Made by a program: the position numbers and the translations under genes. Shown in pieces: positions 17,515-26,114 of a stretch of 64,000 nt of DNA (positions are counted from its first letter, which is position 1; the number at the start of each line of letters is the position of its first letter). The notes beneath the pieces are model-generated. The model ran no database searches. It saw only the letters and a list, made by a program, of their open reading frames with translations, and was not told the DNA's origin. The stretch comes from Candidatus Babeliales bacterium (lineage in GTDB: Bacteria > Babelota > Babeliae > Babelales > Chromulinivoraceae), in the NCBI GenBank assembly GCA_041660205.1, contig JBAZWT010000001.1:7699-71698 (forward strand), read 5' to 3'.

Positions 17515-18501
17515 ATGGTAACAAAAAAATTCATTTCTTTAAGTCTACTTCTTGTAACACCTACATCATTTATGCAATGTTCAGTTCCAAGTTCAGCTCC
17601 AAAAAATACCACTGGCATTACCATAGAACGCAATTCAAAAAGCATAGTCGCAGCGACTGCACCTCAAGCAATTGCGTCAACCACAGCGACGGCACCTAAA
17701 GCAATTGCGTCAAGCACTAGCTCGCATGAATCACCGAATTCTGATTCAGAATATAATATCATACCATCAGACTCTGCAACAATTATTGGCCAACCTTATC
17801 CAACAGTAACAATAGATCCTACAACTCAAAACAAATCTTTTAAAGTTGGAAAAACTGCTATAGACGGAAATCACAAAGGTATCAGAGAAACATCCCTGGA
17901 TTATGTATTACGATTAGCAAGAGATGGACAACTCACAGAAGCGCTCACTGAGCCAATTCGAAAACAACAAAAAACTCGTGAAAGATTTAACGAAGGAATC
18001 ATAGACGCAGATGACGATTTAACAAAAATTGCTACTGCGCAATCTATAGAATTAAAAAACTTTTCAGCTCAACAAGCTGCAGCTGCAACGACATTCTTCA
18101 ATACCAAAAAAGCCGCTACGACTACTTTCTTAGCTCGACAAAGAGCAGCGTCACACAAAGCAACATCAAGCGTTGATACCGTTTTGCAAATTGTTCTCTC
18201 TATGCCTGATGCAAAAGGAAGCCTGAGCGATGTCTGCATACGAGAAGAACTTGCTAAATTACAAGCAGTACAGCGACAAAAAGAAGAAGCTTTAAAATTA
18301 CAACAAAGCACAGCTAAAACATTACTTCAGCAATTAACAGAAACGCTTACGAGCCTGTCGCAACAGCAAGAAGATGAATATCTAGCTCAAATCGTTAAAA
18401 TTCGTGAATTGCGAGAATTACTACATAGCTCACATCCAGCTCCAAAAACCATTGATTCACTCAGCCCGCGACCAGCAGCAGAAGTAAAAACTAAAAAATA
18501 A
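17515..18501 (+). CDS. Secreted or lipid-anchored coiled-coil protein
   Basis: A 328-residue protein with AAAAAGGAAAAG before its ATG. The signal region ends TSFMQCSVPSSAP. The cysteine could be lipidated, though the lipobox is poor. Residues 40-75 hold an imperfect repeat (ATAPQAIASTT then ATAPKAIASST). The central and C-terminal parts are long Ala/Gln/Lys-rich helices (around residues 165-310) that should form coiled coils. Unknown function. The next gene begins 37 bp downstream and may share the transcript. Confidence 0.8.
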   Translation: MVTKKFISLSLLLVTPTSFMQCSVPSSAPKNTTGITIERNSKSIVAATAPQAIASTTATAPKAIASSTSSHESPNSDSEYNIIPSDSATIIGQPYPTVTIDPTTQNKSFKVGKTAIDGNHKGIRETSLDYVLRLARDGQLTEALTEPIRKQQKTRERFNEGIIDADDDLTKIATAQSIELKNFSAQQAAAATTFFNTKKAATTTFLARQRAASHKATSSVDTVLQIVLSMPDAKGSLSDVCIREELAKLQAVQRQKEEALKLQQSTAKTLLQQLTETLTSLSQQQEDEYLAQIVKIRELRELLHSSHPAPKTIDSLSPRPAAEVKTKK

Positions 18502-18538
18502 TATTTTTATAAAAATAAACTTATGAAACAATAAACCT

Positions 18539-19480
18539 ATGAAAATAAAAACAGTCTATATTTTTATCAGCTTGATTGGTCTTCAAATTGAAATTCAAGC
18601 TCCCCCAAAAAAATTTAAGGGTAATCGTGCAATAGTTTCTGGAGCGTCAGCTCTCTATATGAAAAATGAAGTATGTACACCTGTTTCAGCTGCTTTAGAA
18701 TTGCCAGAAAATACTTTAACAAGGCAAGGTTCTACAAGTCTTGTAATTCAGGAACAACCAGAAGAGCAGCAAGAGCCAATTCCTATGGATTCTCTTGAAG
18801 ATGTTGCATCACAAAATGATGCATTGCAAGAAGTTACAGCATTGCCTTTAGACGCTTATAAATCTTCTGCGAAGTTTGCATCCTTGAAAGATGTAGCAGG
18901 AACTCCACCGCTTACTATATTAGAGATACAAGCTCGTGATGATTTAAAAAATCTACAAACTGAATGGGATATAGCTGAGGAAGAAGAACCAACTGAAAAT
19001 AAAAGTTGGTCAGAAATTCTTGCAAAAATACCTGAATCCGCTTGGAGAAAATATGTGGCCGACAACTATCGCATCGAACGCTTACTTCGCGAAGTAGCAG
19101 CAGTCCAAACATATAAAATCCTTTCTAATAAAGCTAAAAGCGGTTCACTTGTAACATTTATTAGCCGACTAAACCATTACAAAAATGGAGAAGGTGATAC
19201 TTGGGTTAACGAAGCAGCACGCCAAGCTATAGATGATGACCAAGAAGAGGAATTAAAAAATATTCTCATCCCTGAAATTAAACCGTCATCAGCCCTAACA
19301 GGAGCAACTCGCGGTATGGTCTTAGAATATCTAGGACTTTGTGGAAAAACTAAACAAGAAGCTCATGATCAGTACGTTAAACGCCTAGAAAATATTATCC
19401 ATTCATTAGATGAACATCAACCGTCCGAAGCTACAAAAAATAACAATGCTAATGACGATGATGATGATGACTGTCAGTAA
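18539..19480 (+). CDS. Secreted acidic protein of unknown function
   Basis: A 313-residue protein with a short signal peptide (MKIKTVYIFISLIGLQIEIQA). The mature region is acidic and helical. It ends in an unusual run of Asn and Asp (NNNANDDDDDDCQ), which could bind divalent cations. The gene lies 37 bp after the coiled-coil protein gene and is followed by a strong terminator at about 19570. No family is recognised. Confidence 0.8.
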   Translation: MKIKTVYIFISLIGLQIEIQAPPKKFKGNRAIVSGASALYMKNEVCTPVSAALELPENTLTRQGSTSLVIQEQPEEQQEPIPMDSLEDVASQNDALQEVTALPLDAYKSSAKFASLKDVAGTPPLTILEIQARDDLKNLQTEWDIAEEEEPTENKSWSEILAKIPESAWRKYVADNYRIERLLREVAAVQTYKILSNKAKSGSLVTFISRLNHYKNGEGDTWVNEAARQAIDDDQEEELKNILIPEIKPSSALTGATRGMVLEYLGLCGKTKQEAHDQYVKRLENIIHSLDEHQPSEATKNNNANDDDDDDCQ

Positions 19481-19538
19481 ATTTTCCTAAACATATTTTT
19501 GAATTACCATAAAGACGATTTATAGAGACGATTTTAAA

Positions 19539-19576
19539 TAGAGACGATTTTAAAAAGATCGTCTCTATTATTTATT
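19539..19576 (+). terminator. Rho-independent terminator
   Basis: TAGAGACGAT (19539-19548) and ATCGTCTCTA (19558-19567) form a perfect 10-bp stem followed by a T/A-rich tail. AGACGATTT occurs three times in tandem between 19512 and 19550, so the left arm may have been copied. Confidence 0.75.
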
Positions 19577-19675
19577 TTTACCAATTTATTTTTACCCGAA
19601 TTCGATATTAAAAAACATCCATCAATGCGCTTATTGTATAGTATTTCAATCTCATTTAAACCAATAAGCATCCAC

Positions 19676-19776
19676 CCCTCGTTTTCCTCCCAGCCGTCGC
19701 CTTTGGCTATAGCGGGCATGGCTGGCTTGCCGCGTCCAGCGAAGCCTTGTGCGAAGCTTGAAGCTAGAGAATCCAG
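19676..19776 (+). repeat. GC-rich palindromic repeat, family D copy 1
   Basis: The core at 19690-19715 matches the minus-strand copy at 22149-22174 at 24 of 26 positions (CCAGCCGTCGCCT...GCGG). CCAGCC (19690-19695) pairs with GGCTGG (19720-19725). Most of the 475-bp gap between 19481 and 19955 is otherwise A/T-rich with no gene I can support. Confidence 0.6.
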
Positions 19777-19955
19777 TTTTTTAAAATGGATTTGATCAAT
19801 TTTATTTTAAAAAAGATTCATAAACAGAAAATGATTTTATAAAAACATTTCAAGCTTTTCTATTGCCAAAGATCGTTCTCATGATACAATCAGAAAGTTT
19901 TCAACAAAGACAATTGTATTTATTTTTATAAAAAACTTAACAAAATAGGCAAAAT

Positions 19956-20423
19956 ATGAAATTTAAAATTTTTACATTATTAACTGTCTTTTCTTTTGTA
20001 GCTTTTGCTGAAGAGTTAAAAAATGTAAAGGATAGTGTAACTTTTGTTTCATCTGAAACTTTTGACAATGAAAAACAAGCATTATTGAATCAAGAGCAAA
20101 AAGAACAATTATCTTGCATGATGAGTTTATTTTTATCAGACGAACAAGAATCTTTAACTATTTCAGAAATTGAAGCTAGAAAGCGTGGAGCGTTTTTATT
20201 AACAGGAGTTATTGTATATCAAACTTCTCGAGTTGTTGGTCATGTTGGTGTATGGGTATCTGCTGGAGCAATGATTGTTGGGGGGACCGTTACAGGTGGC
20301 CCTGCTGGCGGAGGCGCTGCATATCTTGCTGCATTAACCATGGTTGGACCTGCATCAGCGGCGGTTGAAACTGGTTCTCTTGCCCTTGGCACAATAGCAT
20401 CATTTATTCCTGGTCTTCCTTAA
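19956..20423 (+). CDS. Secreted protein with a glycine-rich hydrophobic C-terminus
   Basis: A 155-residue protein with a signal peptide (MKFKIFTLLTVFSFVAFA). A charged helical stretch is followed by about 80 residues of Gly/Ala-rich hydrophobic sequence (VTGGPAGGGAAYLAALTMVG). This resembles the Gly-rich helices of bacteriocins and small pore formers, but no family can be named. It is the first gene of an apparent operon: the next ATG is 14 bp after its stop. Confidence 0.75.
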   Translation: MKFKIFTLLTVFSFVAFAEELKNVKDSVTFVSSETFDNEKQALLNQEQKEQLSCMMSLFLSDEQESLTISEIEARKRGAFLLTGVIVYQTSRVVGHVGVWVSAGAMIVGGTVTGGPAGGGAAYLAALTMVGPASAAVETGSLALGTIASFIPGLP

Positions 20424-20437
20424 TTCAAAGGGTATAA

Positions 20438-20725
20438 ATGAAAAATGTAAGCTTTTTCCATTTATGGCTTAAAAGATCACCTGCTTTGCTTCTTATAATT
20501 TTTGTTTGTGCTTTGTCGCAAATAGTTAAATATATTCTTACATATCACTTAAACTCTTATGAAAACACTTTAATTTTTAAGTGCTTTCAGTTACTTTTTT
20601 TCTACCCATCGATAAATGGTTTTTTACCTTTGTTGGGTTTGATACTTATAGTGTGCGCTTTCTCCATGCTTGTTTTTATTGAATATTCTTATATCACGCC
20701 TCGCTCCATGGAATCAAAGAAATGA
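20438..20725 (+). CDS. Small membrane protein, two or three spans
   Basis: A 95-residue, strongly hydrophobic protein. AAAGGGTATAA precedes its ATG. Membrane segments run at about residues 15-35, 47-60 and 62-82. It sits between the Gly-rich secreted protein and the TIKI/TraB-like protein with gaps of 14 and 4 bp, so it is almost certainly co-expressed with both. No motif is recognised. Confidence 0.7.
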   Translation: MKNVSFFHLWLKRSPALLLIIFVCALSQIVKYILTYHLNSYENTLIFKCFQLLFFYPSINGFLPLLGLILIVCAFSMLVFIEYSYITPRSMESKK

Positions 20726-20729
20726 TTTT

Positions 20730-21659
20730 ATGAAATCATTGATACGACATATAAATTTAAGTGTGATATTAATTCTTTCATGTTCATCTGTTCTATATGG
20801 ATGGATGGCAACATTAAAAGTTATGCAACATTCTAATGGTCACATTGTTCGTTTGGCTGGAGATGTACACTTAGAAGCATTTGCTCAACATAAAAATTTT
20901 AGGCAAGCCACAGAGCAAGAATTAATGTTTTTGATGAACATAGAAGAGCCATTAAGTGTTTTTTTGAATAAAGAATCTTACAAAAATGAATGTTTTGTAG
21001 TAGAAAAAATTGTCTTTGATCTGTTGCAAGTTGCAGATTTTTTTCCAAATTTATTAACGCAATGTGGAATGGTTGCTGTTCCCTTGATAACAAGATTGAA
21101 TGTTTTAGCACATCAACAAATAGATTGTCTCATTAAGGCAAGAATTGCTTGTATTAATAAATGTACGTTATCTCCTAAAATAGAAATTATTCCTTATGAC
21201 GTTCGAAGCAAATATCAGGAATTGAGCAAAATGAGTTTTTATTTTAATCAACAAGAACATGATGTTTTTTGTGAAAATTTGGTAAAATATCAAAGTTTTT
21301 TAAAAAAAGATTTAATGCTTTTTGTTGATCCAGCAAATAAGTATGATCAAATTTTTAATGATTTTATTATAACTAAAGGAAATTTATTGTTAAAAAAAAT
21401 AAATAATCCTTTAGAGTTAGAAAATTTTTTTATATATGCTTTTGCGAATTTAGGTTATTTGCGATTTGTTGCACACAATTCACACAAAAATATTACTTTA
21501 TATCTAGGCATAATTCATTGTCATGCTATTGCTCAAGATTTGGAAAAAGTTGGATATAAAATTATTTTTGAAAAAGGGGAGTATCAAGAAGAACCCTTTT
21601 CTAAAAATATAATTCCCGGAGCTTGCTCTAAGCAAGATTATCAAAATTTTTTTCATTAA
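20730..21659 (+). CDS. Possible TIKI/TraB-superfamily exported protein
   Basis: A 309-residue protein from the ATG at 20730. An upstream in-frame start at 20670 would bury the signal peptide MKSLIRHINLSVILILSC. Two GxxH motifs occur, GDVH at residues 44-47 and GIIH at 260-263, the latter in YLGIIHCHAIAQDLEKVGYK. A GxxH near each end of one domain is the hallmark of the TIKI/TraB/EreA/ChaN-like superfamily, which includes metal-dependent proteases and heme-binding proteins. The middle shows no other landmark I can name, so this is a motif-based suggestion. It is third in a likely operon with the two genes upstream. Confidence 0.65.
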   Translation: MKSLIRHINLSVILILSCSSVLYGWMATLKVMQHSNGHIVRLAGDVHLEAFAQHKNFRQATEQELMFLMNIEEPLSVFLNKESYKNECFVVEKIVFDLLQVADFFPNLLTQCGMVAVPLITRLNVLAHQQIDCLIKARIACINKCTLSPKIEIIPYDVRSKYQELSKMSFYFNQQEHDVFCENLVKYQSFLKKDLMLFVDPANKYDQIFNDFIITKGNLLLKKINNPLELENFFIYAFANLGYLRFVAHNSHKNITLYLGIIHCHAIAQDLEKVGYKIIFEKGEYQEEPFSKNIIPGACSKQDYQNFFH

Positions 21660-21687
21660 ATAATGGATGTATTAATTGATATTTTTC

Positions 21688-21716
21688 AACTTCGAATTCG
21701 AAGTTTTATTTTATTA
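21688..21716. terminator. Bidirectional terminator between convergent genes
   Basis: AACTTCG AATT CGAAGTT (21688-21705) is a perfect palindrome with a 7-bp stem, a T-rich tail on the plus side and T's on the minus side. It separates the plus-strand gene ending at 21659 from the minus-strand gene ending at 21706. Confidence 0.6.
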
Positions 21717-22119
21717 CATATCCCAACTTTGGACCACGCTCATACTTATCATGCGCTTGTTTAAAATGTGTATAAGATTGCTTACAATAATGGCGCACAT
21801 CATACTCTGAAAGTTTTGATTTACCCTGTTGCGTGGTCATATGCTTTTGACAACTGCGCACAAACTGTTTCTTTTTCACCAAATCATCCCCAACTAAAAT
21901 GTTGCCGAGCAAAGAAGTTTGTATCAACGGATCAAGCGATATCAAGCAAGGATTTTTTGCCCCTATCTTTTTAGATGATCCGCTCAAATGCTGGCAATGT
22001 TGTTCTAGCACGTTCATCAAATACCATCGAAAATTATAGATCTGCTCTGATGGCTGTATAAAACTGGCCGCACAAAGACCAATAATTGCACTCAAAGCTA
22101 TTTTTTTTAGAATTTCCAT
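21706..22119 (-). CDS. Small secreted protein of unknown function
   Basis: A 137-residue protein with a signal peptide (MEILKKIALSAIIGLCAAS) and GAAGGGG before the ATG. The mature part has four cysteines (in EQHCQH, NPCLIS, SCQKHM and YCKQSY), an even number that may form two disulfides in the envelope. It is basic at the C-terminus. No family is recognised. Confidence 0.7.
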   Translation of the reverse strand: MEILKKIALSAIIGLCAASFIQPSEQIYNFRWYLMNVLEQHCQHLSGSSKKIGAKNPCLISLDPLIQTSLLGNILVGDDLVKKKQFVRSCQKHMTTQQGKSKLSEYDVRHYCKQSYTHFKQAHDKYERGPKLGYVIK

Positions 22120-22148
22120 TTTCTTACCCCTTCGTCATTTTGACGAAT

Positions 22149-22174
22149 CCGCCATAGCCATAGGCGACGGCTGG
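22149..22174 (-). repeat. GC-rich palindromic repeat, family D copy 2
   Basis: Read on the minus strand it begins CCAGCCGTCGCC and ends TATGGCGG, almost the same as the copy at 19690. It lies upstream of the small secreted protein gene at 21706. Confidence 0.6.
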
Positions 22175-22238
22175 ACCATTTGCATTCATTTTGACAGACT
22201 AGGGTAGATCAAATCAAGAGTTTTTGGCTTTAATACAA

Positions 22239-22268
22239 CAAAAAGCCCCGAGATTTTCGGGGCTTTTT
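22239..22268 (-). terminator. Terminator of lon
   Basis: AAAAGCCCCGA and TCGGGGCTTTT form a strong GC-rich stem (22241-22267) with A/T runs on both sides, so it would work in both directions. It lies 27 bp beyond the lon stop codon. Confidence 0.9.
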
Positions 22269-22294
22269 AACTCTCTAAAAATACAATCTACAGT

Positions 22295-24643
22295 TTACTT
22301 AACCAGTGGCATTAACACATGCTCAAGCACTTCATCGGCATGACGTACCCAAATAATGTTCATGTCTTCGATAATATCTTTGATGCTATTCCAATCATTT
22401 TTATTATCTTCTGGCAAAATAACCGTTCTTAAGTTATTTCGTTTTGCAGCAAGTACTTTTTCTTTCACGCCACCAATTGGCATCACTTCACCACGTAAAT
22501 TCAGCTCACCAGTCATTGCAAAAGAAGCATTGACTGCACGGCCCGTAAAGGTCGAAAGCATTGATGAAAGAAGTGTAATACCCGCAGAAGGACCATCTTT
22601 TGGCACAGCTCCAGCTGGTACGTGGATATGCAAATCATACGTTGTGAATTTTGCTTGATCAATGTTAAACTGCGCAGCATGTACTCGAGCATAGCTTAAG
22701 GCTGCTTGCGCTGACTCTTTCATCACTTCGCCCAAATGACCAGTCAGGATTAATTTTCCTGTTCCTGGCATAAGAACTGATTCGATTTTTAACACATCAC
22801 CACCAAATGATGTCCATGCCAGACCGTTAGTCATTCCAACCATATGAGTTTTACTATCAATTTTATCTGCTGGATACTTTTTCGGGCCCAAGAATTTTTC
22901 TAAGTTTTTCTTAGTAATCGTAATGACTTCTTCTTTTTCTACAAAGGCACGTGCTGCTTTTGCGCACAATTTTTTAATGATCTGAGCAAGATGTCGAACG
23001 CCAGCTTCTCTGGTGTACTCATAAATCACGGTATCAAGCACCGATCTACCAATCTGTAAAGAATTCTCTTTCAGTCCAGTTTCCTGCATAGCCTGTTTAA
23101 TCAAATATTTTTTAGCGATTTGCTGTTTTTCTTCAATGGTATATCCAGAAAGCTGAATTAATTCCATACGATCCATAAGCGGTCCAGATATCGCATTCGG
23201 GTCATTGCACGTTAAAATAAACATCACATTAGAAAGATCGAACGGAATCCCTACATAGTTGTCATAAAACTCTTTGTTTTGATTTGGATCTAACACCTCA
23301 AGAAGAGCTGCTGATGGATCTCCTTTGAAGTCAGCGCCGATTTTATCGATTTCATCAATTAAAATCACAGGGTTCATAGAGCCTGCTTTTTTTAAAGCCT
23401 GAATAATTCTTCCCGGCATAGCTCCTACATAAGTTCTTCTGTGGCCACGAATTTCAGATTCGTCTTTAACGCCACCGAGTGAAATCCTTTGAAAATTTCT
23501 ACCCATAGTTTTTGCTATCGATTTACCTAAAGAAGTTTTTCCAGCTCCTGGAGGACCAGCAAAACAAATAATTGGGCTTGCTCCATCAGATTTTAAATTC
23601 CTAACTGCAATAAAATCTAAGATGCGATCTTTAACGTCTTCAAGTCCATAATGATCTTCGTCTAAAACACTTTTTGCATTTTGAATGTTTAAATTATCTT
23701 TAGTGTGCACGCCCCAAGGCATGGATAATAAAAGCTCGATATGATTGCGCGTTATAGTTGCTTCCATTGATTCAGGAGAAACACGTTCTAATTTATCAAT
23801 GTGCTTTTCGATTTCTTTTTTCATAGCGTCTGGGATGTTTTTAGCGTTTAATGCGGCTTTCATCTCTTCCATCTCATCAACTATATCTTCGCCTAACTCT
23901 TTTTTAATCGCTTTGAGTTGCTCACGAAGATAATACTCATGCTGATTTTTATTTATTGAATCACGCGTATGAGTTCTGATACGCTCTTGTACCTCAACAA
24001 TTGAAATTTCTTTTGAAAGCTCTGCATACACGCCTTGGAGTAAATCATCAATGCTTGTGCATTCAAGCAGTAGCTGCGATTCATGACTTTTTACCTCAAT
24101 ATGAGACAGAACAAATTCAGCTATTTTTTCTGGATCATGCATTTTTGACAAGATTGCATAAAAATCAGGAGTTATTGTATTGCTCGTGATTGAAAGCTGT
24201 TCAGAAATGTCTTTGATGTTTTTAATAAGCGCACGGGTTGATTCAGTCACTTCATTGTTAAATGGCAACTCTTCAATTTCTGCAAGTAACATGTCATCTC
24301 GAATAGTTAGGTCTTTAACCATTACCCGTTGAATACCTTGGACGAGCACTTTAATGCCATCGTTGGGTACATTAATGACCCGCATGATTGTTGCAACAGT
24401 TCCAATCGAGTATAAATTATCAGTGTCAATTTCTTGTCCCTCTTCTCCGGACTGCCGAGCAGACAGTAAAAGAACGTACTTTTCTGTTTCAACCGCTTGC
24501 TTAATACCATTCATAATTCTGTCATCTAAAACTAAAAGTGGCATAATCATATTTGGAAAAACAGTGACGTTAATTGTTGGCACTACCGGAATAATTTTTG
24601 GAACAGCTTCTAAAGAATGATCTTGTGCGAGATTGATTTCCAT
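22295..24643 (-). CDS. lon: ATP-dependent Lon protease
   Basis: A 782-residue soluble AAA+ serine protease that degrades misfolded and regulatory proteins. It has an N-terminal substrate-binding domain (PVVPTINVTVFPNMIMPL), then Walker A GPPGAGKTSLGKS, Walker B VILIDEIDKIG, and the C-terminal protease domain with the catalytic Ser in PKDGPSAGITLL and a Lys in GGVKEKVLAAKR. The start has GAAGGGGGAAAG upstream. In the mollicute Mesoplasma florum, Lon recognises that organism's long ssrA tag. That makes Lon a candidate reader of the unusual tag encoded at 29655-29774, which is inference only. Confidence 0.97.
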   Translation of the reverse strand: MEINLAQDHSLEAVPKIIPVVPTINVTVFPNMIMPLLVLDDRIMNGIKQAVETEKYVLLLSARQSGEEGQEIDTDNLYSIGTVATIMRVINVPNDGIKVLVQGIQRVMVKDLTIRDDMLLAEIEELPFNNEVTESTRALIKNIKDISEQLSITSNTITPDFYAILSKMHDPEKIAEFVLSHIEVKSHESQLLLECTSIDDLLQGVYAELSKEISIVEVQERIRTHTRDSINKNQHEYYLREQLKAIKKELGEDIVDEMEEMKAALNAKNIPDAMKKEIEKHIDKLERVSPESMEATITRNHIELLLSMPWGVHTKDNLNIQNAKSVLDEDHYGLEDVKDRILDFIAVRNLKSDGASPIICFAGPPGAGKTSLGKSIAKTMGRNFQRISLGGVKDESEIRGHRRTYVGAMPGRIIQALKKAGSMNPVILIDEIDKIGADFKGDPSAALLEVLDPNQNKEFYDNYVGIPFDLSNVMFILTCNDPNAISGPLMDRMELIQLSGYTIEEKQQIAKKYLIKQAMQETGLKENSLQIGRSVLDTVIYEYTREAGVRHLAQIIKKLCAKAARAFVEKEEVITITKKNLEKFLGPKKYPADKIDSKTHMVGMTNGLAWTSFGGDVLKIESVLMPGTGKLILTGHLGEVMKESAQAALSYARVHAAQFNIDQAKFTTYDLHIHVPAGAVPKDGPSAGITLLSSMLSTFTGRAVNASFAMTGELNLRGEVMPIGGVKEKVLAAKRNNLRTVILPEDNKNDWNSIKDIIEDMNIIWVRHADEVLEHVLMPLVK

Positions 24644-24851
24644 AACTTTCCCCCTTCAAGGTTTTGGCTCTTCCTCCCAATTTATTTCCTTGCAGTCTAA
24701 GCAAAGAACAAAGATCAAAACAAGAGCCTTCCTATTTTTACACCCAAAAGAGAATGTCAGTCTTTTTTTTCTTGAAAAAAACTTACCCAACACTTATGCT
24801 TAAATTTCAAAATAGTAAACATTACAACAGCACTCACAGAGGGTTTTCGTC

Positions 24852-25526
24852 ATAAAAGCTCAAATTTTTTCAATTCAAAATCTTTCCAAAACCTTCATTC
24901 AGGCAAGCATACCCGTCCAAATCTTTGACGATATTTCTTACAACTTTGACCCGAACCTATCATATGCGCTCATGGGCTGTTCGGGAACTGGAAAATCGAC
25001 GCTTTTACACATGATGGCAGGCATAGACCACCCATCCCATGGAACTATTGCCCTAGGCGACCTTACTATTTCTTCTCTATCATTCCACCAAAAAATAGAA
25101 TTTTTACAAAAATCAGTAAGCATCGTCCTCCAGCAGCCATACTTGATAAGTGAGCTGACCGTTTTAGAGAATGTGATGCTCAAAGAAATCATTTCAAGCG
25201 GCGTCACGTCAGAAAGCAAAGATCGAGCACTGCAGCTTTTAACAGAAATCGGACTTGAAGGTAAAGCTAACTGCCTTCCAAGCACACTGTCTGGCGGGCA
25301 ACAACAACGAGTGGCAATTTTGCGAGCTATTTTCCACGTGCCACAATTTTTACTGGCTGATGAACCTACGGGAAATTTAGACGAAGCATCAGGAGACCGT
25401 ATCATCAACCTGCTACTGCACTATAAAAAAAAATATGCCATGGGCCTAATCATTAGTACCCATGACATAAAAATTGCACAACGATGTGATGTTATTTTAA
25501 AAATAGAGCATCAAAAACTATTTTGA
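24852..25526 (+). CDS. LolD/MacB-family ABC ATPase with an ATA start
   Basis: A 224-residue ABC ATPase: Walker A GCSGTGKST (residues 42-50), Q-loop LQQPYLISE, signature LSGGQQQRVAILRAI, Walker B FLLADEPTGNLDE and switch THD. The ADEPTGNLD string and overall length match LolD/MacB ATPases, which drive lipoprotein release or efflux. No ATG, GTG or TTG occurs in frame between the stop at 24816 and the Walker A region, where an ATG at 24972 would delete an essential strand. The family-like N-terminus (IFSIQNLSKTF) begins right after ATA 24852, 9 nt after AGAGGG. I therefore propose an ATA start. The stop of a short upstream frame overlaps it. No LolC/E permease is adjacent. Confidence 0.85.
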   Translation: MKAQIFSIQNLSKTFIQASIPVQIFDDISYNFDPNLSYALMGCSGTGKSTLLHMMAGIDHPSHGTIALGDLTISSLSFHQKIEFLQKSVSIVLQQPYLISELTVLENVMLKEIISSGVTSESKDRALQLLTEIGLEGKANCLPSTLSGGQQQRVAILRAIFHVPQFLLADEPTGNLDEASGDRIINLLLHYKKKYAMGLIISTHDIKIAQRCDVILKIEHQKLF

Positions 25527-25548
25527 CCTTGATCTCTTCATCATATGT

Positions 25549-25776
25549 TTATTTTTTACTATCGACCTTCTTTATGTGAGCAAACACCGTGCAATATGTT
25601 CCGTCAGAAAATTCTAGTCTGATATCTCCATTAGAAAGAGTCGTTTTTCGCGGAGCTTCCTCTGTCAACTTTTTATCTGCCTGACTTACAACACTAGAAT
25701 TTTTATCTGATGCTTGAGAACTATTAAGGACATCACTCATCATAAGTAACGCAAATCCTACATATATTCTTTTCAT
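25549..25776 (-). CDS. Small secreted protein, SDG-hairpin family copy 1
   Basis: A 75-residue protein with a signal peptide (MKRIYVGFALLMMSDVLNSS). The last third reads TTLSNGDIRLEFSDGTYCTVF, a beta-hairpin-like pattern ending in SDG(T/S) that recurs in the next two genes upstream. AAAAGG precedes the ATG. With its two neighbours it forms a minus-strand array of small paralogues. Confidence 0.7.
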   Translation of the reverse strand: MKRIYVGFALLMMSDVLNSSQASDKNSSVVSQADKKLTEEAPRKTTLSNGDIRLEFSDGTYCTVFAHIKKVDSKK

Positions 25777-25801
25777 TACACGACCTTTTCTTAAAAAATA
25801 A

Positions 25802-26083
25802 CTATTTTAACATTGGAGGATGATCAACACACTTACCATTGGGATATTTAGTTTGAGATGACCCATCTGAATACAGAGTCAAAATAAGTCCACCGTTAAG
25901 AGTCCGCGTACTGATCACTTCTTTACGATCTAAAGCAACAGGATCAATAAATTTTTTAGGCTTACCAGGCACTAAACTTTCAGACTTATCAGACACTAAG
26001 TTTTTAGGCTTATCAGACGCTAAGCAAGGCTGAGCCACAAAGCCTACAGCGAATAATATTAAAAAAAACATACATTTTTTCAT
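25802..26083 (-). CDS. Small secreted protein, SDG-hairpin family copy 2
   Basis: A 93-residue protein from the ATG at 26083, which has GAAGGGTTAAGG upstream; the longer frame to 26155 would hide the signal peptide MKKCMFFLILFAVGFVAQPC. Residues 24-45 hold three imperfect copies of SDKP/SDKS-like units (DKPKNLVSDKSESLVPGKPK). The C-terminus has LNGGLILTLYSDGSSQTKYP then NGKC, the hairpin repeat of this family, which loosely resembles TCP10/MORN-type hairpins. Function unknown. Confidence 0.7.
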   Translation of the reverse strand: MKKCMFFLILFAVGFVAQPCLASDKPKNLVSDKSESLVPGKPKKFIDPVALDRKEVISTRTLNGGLILTLYSDGSSQTKYPNGKCVDHPPMLK

Positions 26084-26114
26084 CCTTAACCCTTCATTAC
26101 TACATGGAAAAAAA

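Noticed and set aside
19534..19719. 61-residue minus-strand frame
   Set aside because: It runs through the terminator and the GC-rich palindromic repeat; repeats of this kind often stay open by chance.
24664..24855. 63-residue plus-strand frame upstream of the LolD-like gene
   Set aside because: No family pattern, no signal peptide, poor ribosome site. Only its overlap with the ATA start is of interest, as a possible coupling frame.
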